A DNA stretch of 36,506 nucleotides. Source: a virus. A program made the translations under genes and the position numbers. Positions 29,058-36,506 of this stretch are shown one piece after another. How positions within the stretch are numbered: position 1 is the stretch's first letter; every line of letters begins with the position of its first letter. The stretch lies in the IMG/VR virus record IMGVR_UViG_3300029319_000175, positions 1 through 36,506 of that record. The stretch is one strand, 5' to 3'. Below the pieces are notes generated by a model. The model made no database searches. It was not told the origin of the DNA and was given only the letters and a program-made list of their open reading frames with translations.

Positions 29058-29860
29058 TAACTTGTTGCTCCATTATATGTTCCTCCGCCACCTGTTGTAA
29101 CGGTAAGTCCTCCCTTATTTACAGCTTTACCTGCAGTTCCTCCGGGTCCTCCGGGTCCTCCTGCTCCTGTAGCCCAACTAGGATAGCCACCTGAAGGTGG
29201 TCCTGCACATATAGGATAAGGTCCGTATGTACCTGCTGAACCTGCTGAACCTGCTGATCCATTTTGTCCTACACCACCTGCTGAACCTGCTGAACCTGCA
29301 CTACCATTACTACCTGTTACAGATGGACTACCACAACCTTCAAGATTACCATACTTGTTATATATTGGAGTATAAGTTCTACCAGCAGCACCAGCACCAC
29401 CACCACCGCCGCCGCCTCCGCCACCACCAGATACTGTACCTTCATTGTTTACTACATAAGTACCAGTACCACTAGATATTTCAAATTTAATAGCATCACC
29501 GCCAGTTCCTCCAGTTCCGCCTGTTCCTCCGGGTCTTCCGGGGTTAGGAGAACCCGTGGCACCTGTAGCACCAACTTGACCACGAACAGTTGCACCACTT
29601 GCAACATTAATAGTTAGTGGGCTAGCTGAATTAAGTGCGCCTGTACGAAGTGCTACTGCACCCGTGCCACTAGAATTAAATACAGAGACACCGCTTGCTA
29701 TATTTACAACTATTGGAGTGGTATCCGTGCTTGCGTTATAGCCTGCAGCCGTTGCCAGAGTAAGAACATTAACTGAGTTAACATTTGATGTAACATCCAA
29801 AACTATTTCTCTTGAGGCTGCGCTAGAACCAAAACCTAGAACCTGATATCCAAAACTCAT
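29057..29860 (-). CDS. Glycine-rich tail adhesin-like protein, 267 aa
   Basis: After an opening MSFGYQVLGFGSS common to tail-tip proteins of marine phages, residues 95-260 are dominated by Gly, Ser, Ala and Thr repeats: GGTGGTGGTGG, an 11-Gly run near 145-155, and two GSAGSAGSAG blocks. This resembles the polyglycine II sandwich of T4-like gp38 receptor-binding adhesins. Its position directly downstream of the tail fibre gene also fits. The repeat DNA is made of in-frame 9-base units (29236-29306), so repeat number could vary and change host range. Function is inferred from composition and position. Confidence 0.65.
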   Translation of the reverse strand: MSFGYQVLGFGSSAASREIVLDVTSNVNSVNVLTLATAAGYNASTDTTPIVVNIASGVSVFNSSGTGAVALRTGALNSASPLTINVASGATVRGQVGATGATGSPNPGRPGGTGGTGGTGGDAIKFEISSGTGTYVVNNEGTVSGGGGGGGGGGGAGAAGRTYTPIYNKYGNLEGCGSPSVTGSNGSAGSAGSAGGVGQNGSAGSAGSAGTYGPYPICAGPPSGGYPSWATGAGGPGGPGGTAGKAVNKGGLTVTTGGGGTYNGATS

Positions 29861-29872
29861 ATCTTACTCCAG

Positions 29873-32197
29873 TTAAGCGTCGTTAGCTGCATCAGTTGTG
29901 AAGAACAGCTTTATGCCAATTAACCGTGCGTCTTCTGCCATATCATCGTTACTGTCAGAAACGTCTCTAAATATTCTAAAGAAACACATATCTCCAGCGG
30001 CAGGACTTCCTGCAATTGTTATTGCACCACTCTCTGCAGTTACACAAAGGTCCTCTGCAGCGCCTAGAGCATCGTCTGTTACAACCACCGCAGTGCCGTA
30101 TGCAACATCAATGGTGTCGTTATCAGAGACTGCTACGCCCTGCAGACCCCAAGCAACACCATCTGTATCTGTTGCGGCAGTTGTCCAGAAAGCTTGGAAA
30201 GTAACCGTGCCTTCATTCCAGCTTTTTGGAAATGCAATTTGAAACTGAGCATGTTCATCTGATGAAGCATCAAAGTCTAGAACATTCATGTCAGGACGAC
30301 CAGAGGTTGTCTCTGCTGTGGCTAGTGCCGCACATCCGTTTGATGCGGTTGGAGTCATAGCCGCTGCAGGTACAAAAATAGTCTCCTTACCTGCCGTCTT
30401 AATTGCTGCACTTGAAACTGTAGGGGCCTGTGTAAAGTTGACTACGCCGCCAGAGGAAATTGATAGCGCATCTGTATCTGATGCAGAGCCAATAGTGCCA
30501 GCATCCTTAATAACAATATCATCCTTAAATGTAACAATACCTGCAGAAGATATGGTCATCGCATCAGTTGCAGATGCAGAACCAACCGTTCCGTCATCGG
30601 GCACAGTAACACTAGTTCCTGTAAGTGCCAGTGTTCCGGCGCTAGAGGGCAGAGTTACTGTAACATCTGCAGTAGATGCGGGTCCAATGAGAGTGACAGC
30701 GTTTGTGCCGTTGTCACTGTCTTCAAAAAACTTTACAAAGCCAGCACTGGTTGCGCCGTTTTTAAGGTCAGCACCTGCGTTAATTACAGGAGTTGTAAGT
30801 GTTTTATTTGTTAGTGTATCTGTTGATACCAAAGATACTAAAGTTGAACTGGAACCTGCAGGTAACAACATAGTGTTAGTAACACCAGCAGAGTGGGGCT
30901 GTGCTTGTAGTATCTGACCATGTGTATTGACCTCACAGTTTAACTGTATAGCACCAGAGTTGCTATTGCCTCGCACTGTAAGATGCCCTGTGCCTTTTGC
31001 TTCTAACTCAAGGTCAATGTTTGAGTCGTCACCAGTTGCAGATAGCTTCGGTGCGTTGCCTGTAGCTGCGTTTGTTACGTCAAACTGGTTGACTGCAGAA
31101 GAAGTGGTTTGAAAAATAATCTGCTCATTGCCGTTTTCATCTGCAATAAAATGTGCATCATCAATAAGAATGTTATGAGAATTAGTGTCTAGATTAGCGC
31201 CCAATTGTGGTGAGGTGTCTTCAACAAGATTGCTAAGACCAGATGATGTAGCAAGACCTGCAGTTAGAGTGGACTTTGTAATTCTCTTCAGACCGCCGCC
31301 GGAAGTGTCAACAGCAAGAAGAACATCATCATCCGCAACACTGGATATTTCAGATAGATCACCTACAGCTTTTTCCTCATAGCTAGTGCCGTCAGCAATT
31401 AGTAACTTACTAGCTGTGTTATCGGGCATACGTAACTGAGCGCCAAGAGTTACATTGCCTGTCAATGTAGAAGCACCAGATACGTCTATAGCACCGTTGA
31501 TATCTACGGTTGTCGCTGCGATCTGTATTTCTGTGTCGGCAACAAGATCAAGCTGCCCATCAGTGGAGGAATTAATGTATATTGCTGTATCACGGAACTG
31601 TAGCTTTTCTGTGCTAGCCACTAAGATGTCATCTGAAAACTCAAAATAATCCTCATCTTCCATCCATTTTAACACTCCATCGCTTGTGTTTGCGTTGAAT
31701 GTTAAAACAATATCAGTATCACCACCTTCACCAAGAGTTACTGAGTCAGACTCAAGAGTGATTGCCGTGGAGGCTTCTACATTTACAGTGGGTGCAGTAA
31801 CCTGAATTACACTATCAGCAACAAGATCAGCTTGCCCATCTGCACTAGAGTGTAAGAAGATTGCAGTATCTCTAAGCTGAAGCTTTTCTGTGGTGGTTAG
31901 CAAGATGTCATCAGAGAACTGAAAGTAATCTTCATCTTCCATCCACGTTAATACACCGTCTGTTGTATTAGCGTTAAATGTTACCGATATGTCTGTATCA
32001 GCACCTGTGCCAAAAGTGATGGTGTTGCTCAACAGTTTTTCAATGGCACCACCTTCACCATCAGTACCGTCATGCTGGTGGCCCCCTGTCTCAAAAGCCG
32101 CGTCAATCGCATTAAACTCTGTAGTAAAATCGGAAGCCTGAATGACTTCGCCATCTACAAAGTTAGTGGGATCAGTTTTTGTATACCCTGTGCCCAT
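29873..32197 (-). CDS. Tail fibre protein with duplicated module, 774 aa
   Basis: The opening TDPTNFVDGEVIQASDFTTE ... FETGGHQHDGTDGEG is typical of podovirus and marine phage tail fibre N-termini that dock to the tail. Residues about 66-140 and 159-232 are duplicates (TFNANTTDGVLTWMEDEDYF / TFNANTSDGVLKWMEDEDYF). Two further short repeats around VGSASATDAMTISS and IGSASDTDALSISS follow, suggesting a long repetitive beta shaft. The C-terminal 150 residues are non-repetitive and could be the receptor-binding head. No chaperone domain is seen. TAATG joins it to the upstream gene. Confidence 0.85.
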   Translation of the reverse strand: MGTGYTKTDPTNFVDGEVIQASDFTTEFNAIDAAFETGGHQHDGTDGEGGAIEKLLSNTITFGTGADTDISVTFNANTTDGVLTWMEDEDYFQFSDDILLTTTEKLQLRDTAIFLHSSADGQADLVADSVIQVTAPTVNVEASTAITLESDSVTLGEGGDTDIVLTFNANTSDGVLKWMEDEDYFEFSDDILVASTEKLQFRDTAIYINSSTDGQLDLVADTEIQIAATTVDINGAIDVSGASTLTGNVTLGAQLRMPDNTASKLLIADGTSYEEKAVGDLSEISSVADDDVLLAVDTSGGGLKRITKSTLTAGLATSSGLSNLVEDTSPQLGANLDTNSHNILIDDAHFIADENGNEQIIFQTTSSAVNQFDVTNAATGNAPKLSATGDDSNIDLELEAKGTGHLTVRGNSNSGAIQLNCEVNTHGQILQAQPHSAGVTNTMLLPAGSSSTLVSLVSTDTLTNKTLTTPVINAGADLKNGATSAGFVKFFEDSDNGTNAVTLIGPASTADVTVTLPSSAGTLALTGTSVTVPDDGTVGSASATDAMTISSAGIVTFKDDIVIKDAGTIGSASDTDALSISSGGVVNFTQAPTVSSAAIKTAGKETIFVPAAAMTPTASNGCAALATAETTSGRPDMNVLDFDASSDEHAQFQIAFPKSWNEGTVTFQAFWTTAATDTDGVAWGLQGVAVSDNDTIDVAYGTAVVVTDDALGAAEDLCVTAESGAITIAGSPAAGDMCFFRIFRDVSDSNDDMAEDARLIGIKLFFTTDAANDA

Positions 32198-33726
32198 TAC
32201 ATTCTACCTCCCGGTGTAAATTCTAGTGAAAAACCTTTTATTGTGTATGTTGGATTTGTGCTGCTATCGTCAAATCTTACAGCAACAGCAAAACCAGAAC
32301 CTTCTACTGATTGTCTATACAAAGGTGTGTATGCTTCAGTGCCGTACTCTGCAGTTGCGTATGTACTTGTTCCGTAAAAAGCTGCGCCCTGCGGGTTTGC
32401 AAGATCATAAGCTGCAGGAGTGGCTGCAGTTACATCGCCATAGTCATATATCAAACTCATATCTACGTCTGTTACAATGCCTGTTGGGTCATAATTTAGA
32501 ATGATTCTTTGCATATTTTTTCTTATGCCAACATCACCCATATTGTAGTCAGTGGTTTGATATCTACAGACTATGGCTGTTCCGTCAAAGTCCACGCCAC
32601 TCTCTTGTTGAAAAACGTATCCGTTATCAAAACCACCATGCAATACCTTTTCAACATCAGAGATATCGCCAAATGCTGCAGATGCAGGTTTTATGCCTTT
32701 TATATCAGCGTACTCCCAAGCAATTTGTCCTGTAGATGTGTTGCGTTTTAAAACAGCGGCTAAACCTAAAGACACCGCGTCAGTATCGCCAGACGTTGGA
32801 TAAAACAATCTGTACTGTGATTTTGACTTAATAACTAACGAAGAAATATTGCTTATTTGGTTTGCTGATAAACCGTTAAGCCTTGCCTGAACCTGCTTAG
32901 ATATCGTGCCAAGTTCTGTATCACCAATCTTTTCAGTACCAGCAACAGTTCTAAGCCCGTCAGGTGCAAGGTAGATAAGATCACCTCCTATTTCCTGTAT
33001 GCTAAATCTAGATAGACATCCTATATTTCTTGCAACAGGTTGCAGAACAAAATCTGAAACACTAGAACCTGCTAATCTAAATATACTGTCTTTACAAAAT
33101 ATAACCAAAGTCTCACGAAACTGTTTCATACCAACAATTTCATCGCCTACGGATATCTGTCCTGCGCCGGATGCTGCACTAAAATCATTCTCGCTGTACG
33201 GGGCGCTAAACTGTATTATCTGGCGGTTGTTTGTCATTCCAGAAAAGAACAGGTGGTTTTTATGTTCAACTACAACTTCTGGCGCTGTTGGTTTAGTTCC
33301 TGCGCCTGAACCCGCACCACCAGTTAAGGCTGTATAGGTGCTGCCATCAAAGATAGCTGCATCATTAACTCCGTCTGCCATCGCAATCTTCTCAGTGCCT
33401 GTCCAGTTGTACACTGAAAAAGTGTACCTTTCTGCACTGGTGCGATTAGTAACAAAGTTTGTCCACCCAGAACCTGTGCTTGTTGCAACATTTGCACCTC
33501 TCGCTGCAACAACTTTATCTTGAAAAATAGCTATGCCTAGAACCCCACCAGAACCTGACAACTGATTGCTATCAAACTTTGTAAAGCCTCTTAGTTTAGA
33601 GTATCCACCCTCAACAGCAGGTTCAAAGTTTTGTAGCACAGTGGCTTCTCCCGGCTGCATAACAAAAATGCTTTTGTCGAGAACAAGACCACCGTCACAG
33701 TTTACAGGTAAAGCTTGCACTGGCAT
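32197..33726 (-). CDS. Tail tube/hub-like virion protein, 509 aa
   Basis: The start MPVQALPVNCDGGLVLDKSI is followed by PGEATVLQNFEPAVEGGYSK, typical of podovirus tail proteins with a beta-propeller body (P22 gp10-like and related tubular proteins). Repeated blade-like strands (AIFDGSTYTALTG, HLFFSGMTNNRQIIQFSAP, LVIFCKDSIFRLAG, DLIYLAPDGLRTVAG) run through the chain. It probably closes or extends the portal-adaptor tail. Family assignment is by pattern and order between the adaptor and the fibre genes. TAATG couples it to both neighbours. Confidence 0.7.
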   Translation of the reverse strand: MPVQALPVNCDGGLVLDKSIFVMQPGEATVLQNFEPAVEGGYSKLRGFTKFDSNQLSGSGGVLGIAIFQDKVVAARGANVATSTGSGWTNFVTNRTSAERYTFSVYNWTGTEKIAMADGVNDAAIFDGSTYTALTGGAGSGAGTKPTAPEVVVEHKNHLFFSGMTNNRQIIQFSAPYSENDFSAASGAGQISVGDEIVGMKQFRETLVIFCKDSIFRLAGSSVSDFVLQPVARNIGCLSRFSIQEIGGDLIYLAPDGLRTVAGTEKIGDTELGTISKQVQARLNGLSANQISNISSLVIKSKSQYRLFYPTSGDTDAVSLGLAAVLKRNTSTGQIAWEYADIKGIKPASAAFGDISDVEKVLHGGFDNGYVFQQESGVDFDGTAIVCRYQTTDYNMGDVGIRKNMQRIILNYDPTGIVTDVDMSLIYDYGDVTAATPAAYDLANPQGAAFYGTSTYATAEYGTEAYTPLYRQSVEGSGFAVAVRFDDSSTNPTYTIKGFSLEFTPGGRM

Positions 33727-35096
33727 TAGACGGCTCTCATGTATTCTTTTTGGTTAGTTAGCTCAGTTCTCATTCTACGCACTCCGTTCTCATAGTCACG
33801 GAAAGCAAACTGTGCTGCCTGATCATTACCACGTAATATATGTATGTAGTATTTTACACGGGCTACAATTACATCATGATATCTAGAAGGTATCTTTGGT
33901 TTATCCGTAAATACAGACAGTTCTGGAGATGAGTCATAAAAGTCAAACTCTACCTGATACTGTGTGTTTTCGGGTATGGGCGTAATACCAAAAGCGTTGT
34001 CATTCTTAACACGGTATACACACTGCGGCGCAGTAAAACCATCATCAGGAGAGTTGAGAGCTAAGAACTCGTTTTCTCTGTATGACGAATGGTAACGACC
34101 TCTGCCCTCATGATACTCATCAACCGACTTATATTCTAAGGTTTTTGCAGAAGCATCTTCTTCAAACACCTCGATAAAGTCTACGTCTAGGTTTGTTGAC
34201 GCTGTATTACTAAGACTAATAAAAGTTTGTTGCGTAGACGCAGTAAATGTTGCTGTTTTAATCTCACCGTTACCTACTGTATCTATTGTAAATGTAGTTG
34301 ATAGGTCAGAGTCTTTGTCACTGCTAGAACCTGCGAACACATTTAGTGTTTCTGATGTTGAAGATATTGTACCAGAGGCTATTCTTGCAGTAACTCTGTA
34401 TACTCTATTTTCAACTGTAGGTAGGGCTTGATCTACACAACCAGCGTTCAAACGCAAAACACCCGCCGCGTAGGTTCTGCCACTCACAGAGTTGCTAAGT
34501 GCGGGGGTGCCGGATGTGCTTGTTCCTGCAGGGTCGGAGCTTCTGCTATCCCAGTATGACCCTAGAGTAAAAGTCTTATCAAAGTTACCTTGTCTAATCA
34601 GGTTTTGTGGGCGTAAAAAGAATGTGTCGTAGTCTACGTCAGTGCAAAATGTTATATCCCCTGACGTAGCGGTAAAGGTAGAGGATACGCCTGTAAGAGT
34701 TTCTGCAGATTGAAAAGTGCCTTCTATTGGCTCAATCAGCATAAACTGTTCTTCGGTGTGGCCCCCATGCGGCGGCACTCTACGTAAAATACCTTTTGCA
34801 GATGAGGTGCCGCCTGTAATCGTTTCGTTAGGAGTAAAACCCCCACTAACACTGGATACCTCTACCTTTACAGGATACGTGTATTTGCCTCTACCACCAA
34901 ATAGGGTATAGTTCGCGCTAAGAAAATTCCAAGGCCATTGTATATACTCAGCTTCAATGTCTCGTATGGCTTTGTTTATAGCTCTTTTAGTTGTTGTTTG
35001 AATACCGCGTGTCCCTGACAAACCCGCTGCAGTCTCCGCAATCGTAGTCTCATTGAGGTCTAATAACACGGCGTTAATAAGTTCTACATAATTCAT
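33726..35096 (-). CDS. Tail adaptor protein with two inserted modules, 456 aa
   Basis: The ends match podovirus adaptor (gp11/gp4-type) proteins: an N-terminal helical part (MNYVELINAVLLDLNETTIA ... AIRDIEAEYIQWPWNF) and a C-terminal part with IPSRYHDVIVARVKYYIHIL and AQFAFRDYENGVRRMR. Between them lie residues 78-150, with two copies of a GFTPNETITGGTSSAKG / GTFQSAETLTGVSST repeat, and residues 165-313, a beta-sandwich rich in Ser/Thr (NLIRQGNFDKTFTLGSYWD ... VDFIEVFE) resembling carbohydrate-binding modules. Canonical adaptors are about 200 aa, so the extras may bind host surface sugars. It connects portal to tail. Confidence 0.75.
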   Translation of the reverse strand: MNYVELINAVLLDLNETTIAETAAGLSGTRGIQTTTKRAINKAIRDIEAEYIQWPWNFLSANYTLFGGRGKYTYPVKVEVSSVSGGFTPNETITGGTSSAKGILRRVPPHGGHTEEQFMLIEPIEGTFQSAETLTGVSSTFTATSGDITFCTDVDYDTFFLRPQNLIRQGNFDKTFTLGSYWDSRSSDPAGTSTSGTPALSNSVSGRTYAAGVLRLNAGCVDQALPTVENRVYRVTARIASGTISSTSETLNVFAGSSSDKDSDLSTTFTIDTVGNGEIKTATFTASTQQTFISLSNTASTNLDVDFIEVFEEDASAKTLEYKSVDEYHEGRGRYHSSYRENEFLALNSPDDGFTAPQCVYRVKNDNAFGITPIPENTQYQVEFDFYDSSPELSVFTDKPKIPSRYHDVIVARVKYYIHILRGNDQAAQFAFRDYENGVRRMRTELTNQKEYMRAV

Positions 35097-35108
35097 GGCT
35101 TGCCTAAC

Positions 35109-35465
35109 TTATGCTTGGTTGGCTAAGAAGAGTTCGTCTACCGTTAGAACTGCTTCTATTCGATCAGCAGTCCCTGCAGTTAACTTGATAGCATCACCCT
35201 CGTTAAGATTTAGCTCTAGCAACAAAAGCAGGTGGTCATTTGCTGCTATGCTTTTACTGCCTAATAATTTAAAAGTTGCACTAGCACTTGCATCTGTAAA
35301 CTCTAAGGTTACAGGCGTAGCGTTACCTGAAGTTTCACAAATCTGTATAGTTTTTAAAACAGCGTCATGACCTGCAGGAACAGTGTACACAGTCGTTTGA
35401 TTAGTGCTGTTAAGAGCAACCGCTGCGTTACGAAGTCGTACTGCTCTGGCTAGTGTTGAGGTCAA
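35109..35465 (-). CDS. Small virion protein, 118 aa
   Basis: The sequence (ARAVRLRNAAVALNSTNQTT, then YTVPAGHDAVLKTIQICETS) has regularly spaced strands and few charged residues, like small beta-sandwich proteins found in podovirus structural regions, where they decorate the head or tail. The motif TVYTVPAG is a familiar phage phrase. It overlaps the secreted-protein gene by four bases and lies 12 bases before the adaptor gene. Decoration role is inference. Confidence 0.65.
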   Translation of the reverse strand: MTSTLARAVRLRNAAVALNSTNQTTVYTVPAGHDAVLKTIQICETSGNATPVTLEFTDASASATFKLLGSKSIAANDHLLLLLELNLNEGDAIKLTAGTADRIEAVLTVDELFLANQA

Positions 35466-35791
35466 GAATCTAGTCCTTTAATTTTTTTCTTTTGCGGAAT
35501 AAAATCAAAATCTCCTCCAATAGCTGCTACACATTCTATTGAAGGATTTACATCTGCAACACCTGCTAAAGTAAAAGTTCTAGTTTTTGGATTTATATAC
35601 ATAGTAAAGTTTACAAAAAACTCTCTATCTCTAAATTTAAGTGTAGCAACTTCTCCATGTTGTGCAGCTTGCTTTGCAAGAGTGCCGAGTGGAAAGCACA
35701 TGGTGCCAAAGGCTTGAGCTTTAACAAAAGTCATACCGCAAAACAAAATACCAAAAACATACAGTGAAAATAAAAACACTCGTATTATCAT
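35462..35791 (-). CDS. Secreted 109-aa protein with signal peptide
   Basis: ATG 35791 (MIIRVFLFSLYVFGILFCGM) is chosen because it overlaps the preceding stop as TAATG; a longer frame runs to 35803. Residues 1-25 are a signal peptide with a probable cleavage site after VKAQA. The mature part is beta-rich (EVATLKFRDREFFVNFTMYI, TRTFTLAGVADVNPSIECVA) with one pair of Cys (C33, C85) that might form a disulfide in the periplasm. It may act at the cell surface, for example in superinfection exclusion, but this is a guess. Confidence 0.65.
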   Translation of the reverse strand: MIIRVFLFSLYVFGILFCGMTFVKAQAFGTMCFPLGTLAKQAAQHGEVATLKFRDREFFVNFTMYINPKTRTFTLAGVADVNPSIECVAAIGGDFDFIPQKKKIKGLDS

Positions 35792-36426
35792 TACATACCC
35801 CAAACTTTCTTTAAATATGTCTGAACTAATGTTGACTTTGTAAACATATCTTTCTGTGCTTTCATAAGATAAGCATTTACCTCATACATATTTTGTAAGA
35901 TGAAAGATTGTTCATATGATACATTAGAAGACATCCACCCTATTATGTTTTGTCTAAATCCCTTAGTGACCTTTTCTACACCATGTGGATATATTATAGG
36001 AAAGATTACAGCTTCACCTGCGTTTAACTTTTTACCTATTCTTCCTACTGGTGTAGCTAAAGTAAACTCTCCCCCTTCATAATCATCTGTCAGATTTATG
36101 CTCCAGCCGTAGTCAAAAAATACGTTGTTTGATTTTGGCTGCGCTTTAAAAGCGTCTACGTGTAAATCGTAGTAATCACCCTCAAGATATTTGTTATAAA
36201 AATTTACTGATACTCTGGTAGGACAATATACACTGTCTATGTAGTGTGTATCGTATAGCTTATCTGTGATTAGCTTCCTTACCTCGTCTGGAACATTCTT
36301 TGACTCTTTATTACTTTTTATGTCCTCTAGATCAGGAGCAGTATCTCCCCCATTCTTAAACGTGTTTGAATCAATCTTATCCAAACAAAAATTTACTTCG
36401 TCTTCAGTTAGTAGCTTGATAAACAT
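35791..36426 (-). CDS. 2OG-Fe(II) oxygenase, PKHD-like, 211 aa
   Basis: The iron ligands are H89-x-D91 (YYDLHVDAF) and H148 (YPHGVEKV), and R158 (GFRQNIIGWM) binds 2-oxoglutarate. WSINLTDDYEGGEFTL before them matches the family's GGxF strand. It is a different lineage from the enzyme at 612-1226. ATG 36426 is preferred, as GGAGG lies five bases upstream; a TTG at 36441 would contain the ribosome site. It is the first late gene in the window, just after the hairpin at 36463-36487. Oxygenases in tail regions may hydroxylate virion or host surface proteins; the substrate is unknown. Confidence 0.85.
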   Translation of the reverse strand: MFIKLLTEDEVNFCLDKIDSNTFKNGGDTAPDLEDIKSNKESKNVPDEVRKLITDKLYDTHYIDSVYCPTRVSVNFYNKYLEGDYYDLHVDAFKAQPKSNNVFFDYGWSINLTDDYEGGEFTLATPVGRIGKKLNAGEAVIFPIIYPHGVEKVTKGFRQNIIGWMSSNVSYEQSFILQNMYEVNAYLMKAQKDMFTKSTLVQTYLKKVWGM

Positions 36427-36462
36427 ATGTGCCTCCGTCAATTCAATATCAAAGCAAGAAGG

Positions 36463-36487
36463 GTGGGGTTTTTAAAAGGAACCCCAC
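36463..36487. repeat. Stem-loop upstream of the late oxygenase gene
   Basis: GTGGGGTT (36463-36470) pairs perfectly with AACCCCAC (36480-36487) around a nine-base loop. On the minus strand it is followed by CCTTCTTGC, not a T run, so it is at most a weak terminator or an RNA-stability or processing element at the boundary with upstream late genes. Confidence 0.5.
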
Positions 36488-36506
36488 AAAACCTTTAGTA
36501 CAATTA

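Noticed and set aside
29227-29475. 82-aa Leu/His-rich plus-strand frame
   Set aside because: It is the antisense of the Gly/Ser/Ala repeat region and gives a low-complexity product.
1-36506. tRNA genes, CRISPR arrays, insertion sequences or an integrase with attachment site
   Set aside because: No cloverleaf with T-loop signature, regular spacer array, transposase or integrase was seen; gene-free gaps are short and explained by promoters or repeats.

Overview
This window is part of a lytic, tailed marine bacteriophage genome, most likely a podovirus of the HMO-2011 type (the SAR116 phage group) infecting an alphaproteobacterium. The main clue is the family A DNA polymerase, which carries a DnaJ-type double CxxCxGxG zinc module in its N-terminal part; this is the described hallmark of HMO-2011-like phages. 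Supporting clues are a monomeric B12-dependent ribonucleotide reductase of cellular type, a T7 endonuclease I homologue, a split T7-style primase and helicase, a GcrA-like regulator (GcrA is an alphaproteobacterial regulator family) and marine-phage tail proteins. There is no phage RNA polymerase, integrase or lysogeny repressor in view. Terminase, portal and major capsid genes are also absent, so the genome continues beyond the window, probably on the right.

Layout. (1) 1-1226: two outward transcription units from a pair of consensus sigma-70 promoters placed back to back (417-444 on minus, 475-502 on plus). The minus unit encodes small proteins, including a 10-cysteine peptide. The plus unit encodes a 2OG-Fe(II) oxygenase behind a structured leader with two dyads 21 bp apart. 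(2) 1227-1577: non-coding, very AT-rich and then GC-rich with short repeats. (3) 1578-6225, minus strand: an accessory or early cluster of small genes (tiny membrane peptides, a DUF932 protein, conserved phage unknowns, a PD-(D/E)XK nuclease, a GcrA-like regulator with a zinc ribbon, an SH3-like protein). It is served by weaker promoters (3773, 4715, 6255) that resemble each other and is punctuated by two intrinsic terminators. A 15-16 bp motif, ATACACTTTTTTTACG, recurs five times here.

(4) 6296-16147, plus strand: the replication and nucleotide module. Its order is primase, DnaB-type helicase, stand-alone 3'-5' exonuclease, DNA polymerase, a candidate single-strand binding protein, Cas4-like Fe-S nuclease, T7 endonuclease I-like resolvase, DUF3310 protein, class II ribonucleotide reductase and another nuclease. 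Genes overlap by a few bases, which suggests one coupled transcript starting at the divergent promoter pair 6255-6324. Together they open and copy the genome, process recombination intermediates, recycle host DNA and supply dNTPs.

(5) 16137-36426, minus strand, converging on the replication module: the late module, transcribed from the right. From the right it carries a second 2OG-Fe(II) oxygenase, a secreted protein, a small virion protein, a tail adaptor with inserted modules, a tail hub-like protein, the tail fibre, a glycine-rich adhesin, a PP-loop ATPase, small membrane and coiled-coil proteins with their own strong promoter, four or five virion or ejection proteins (one of 1631 aa), and a lysis cassette with an EF-hand holin-like protein and overlapping spanins. 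Transcription ends at a hairpin terminator that lies inside the coding sequence of the last replication-strand gene (16066-16104).

All family assignments come from reading motifs by eye; no database search was run.
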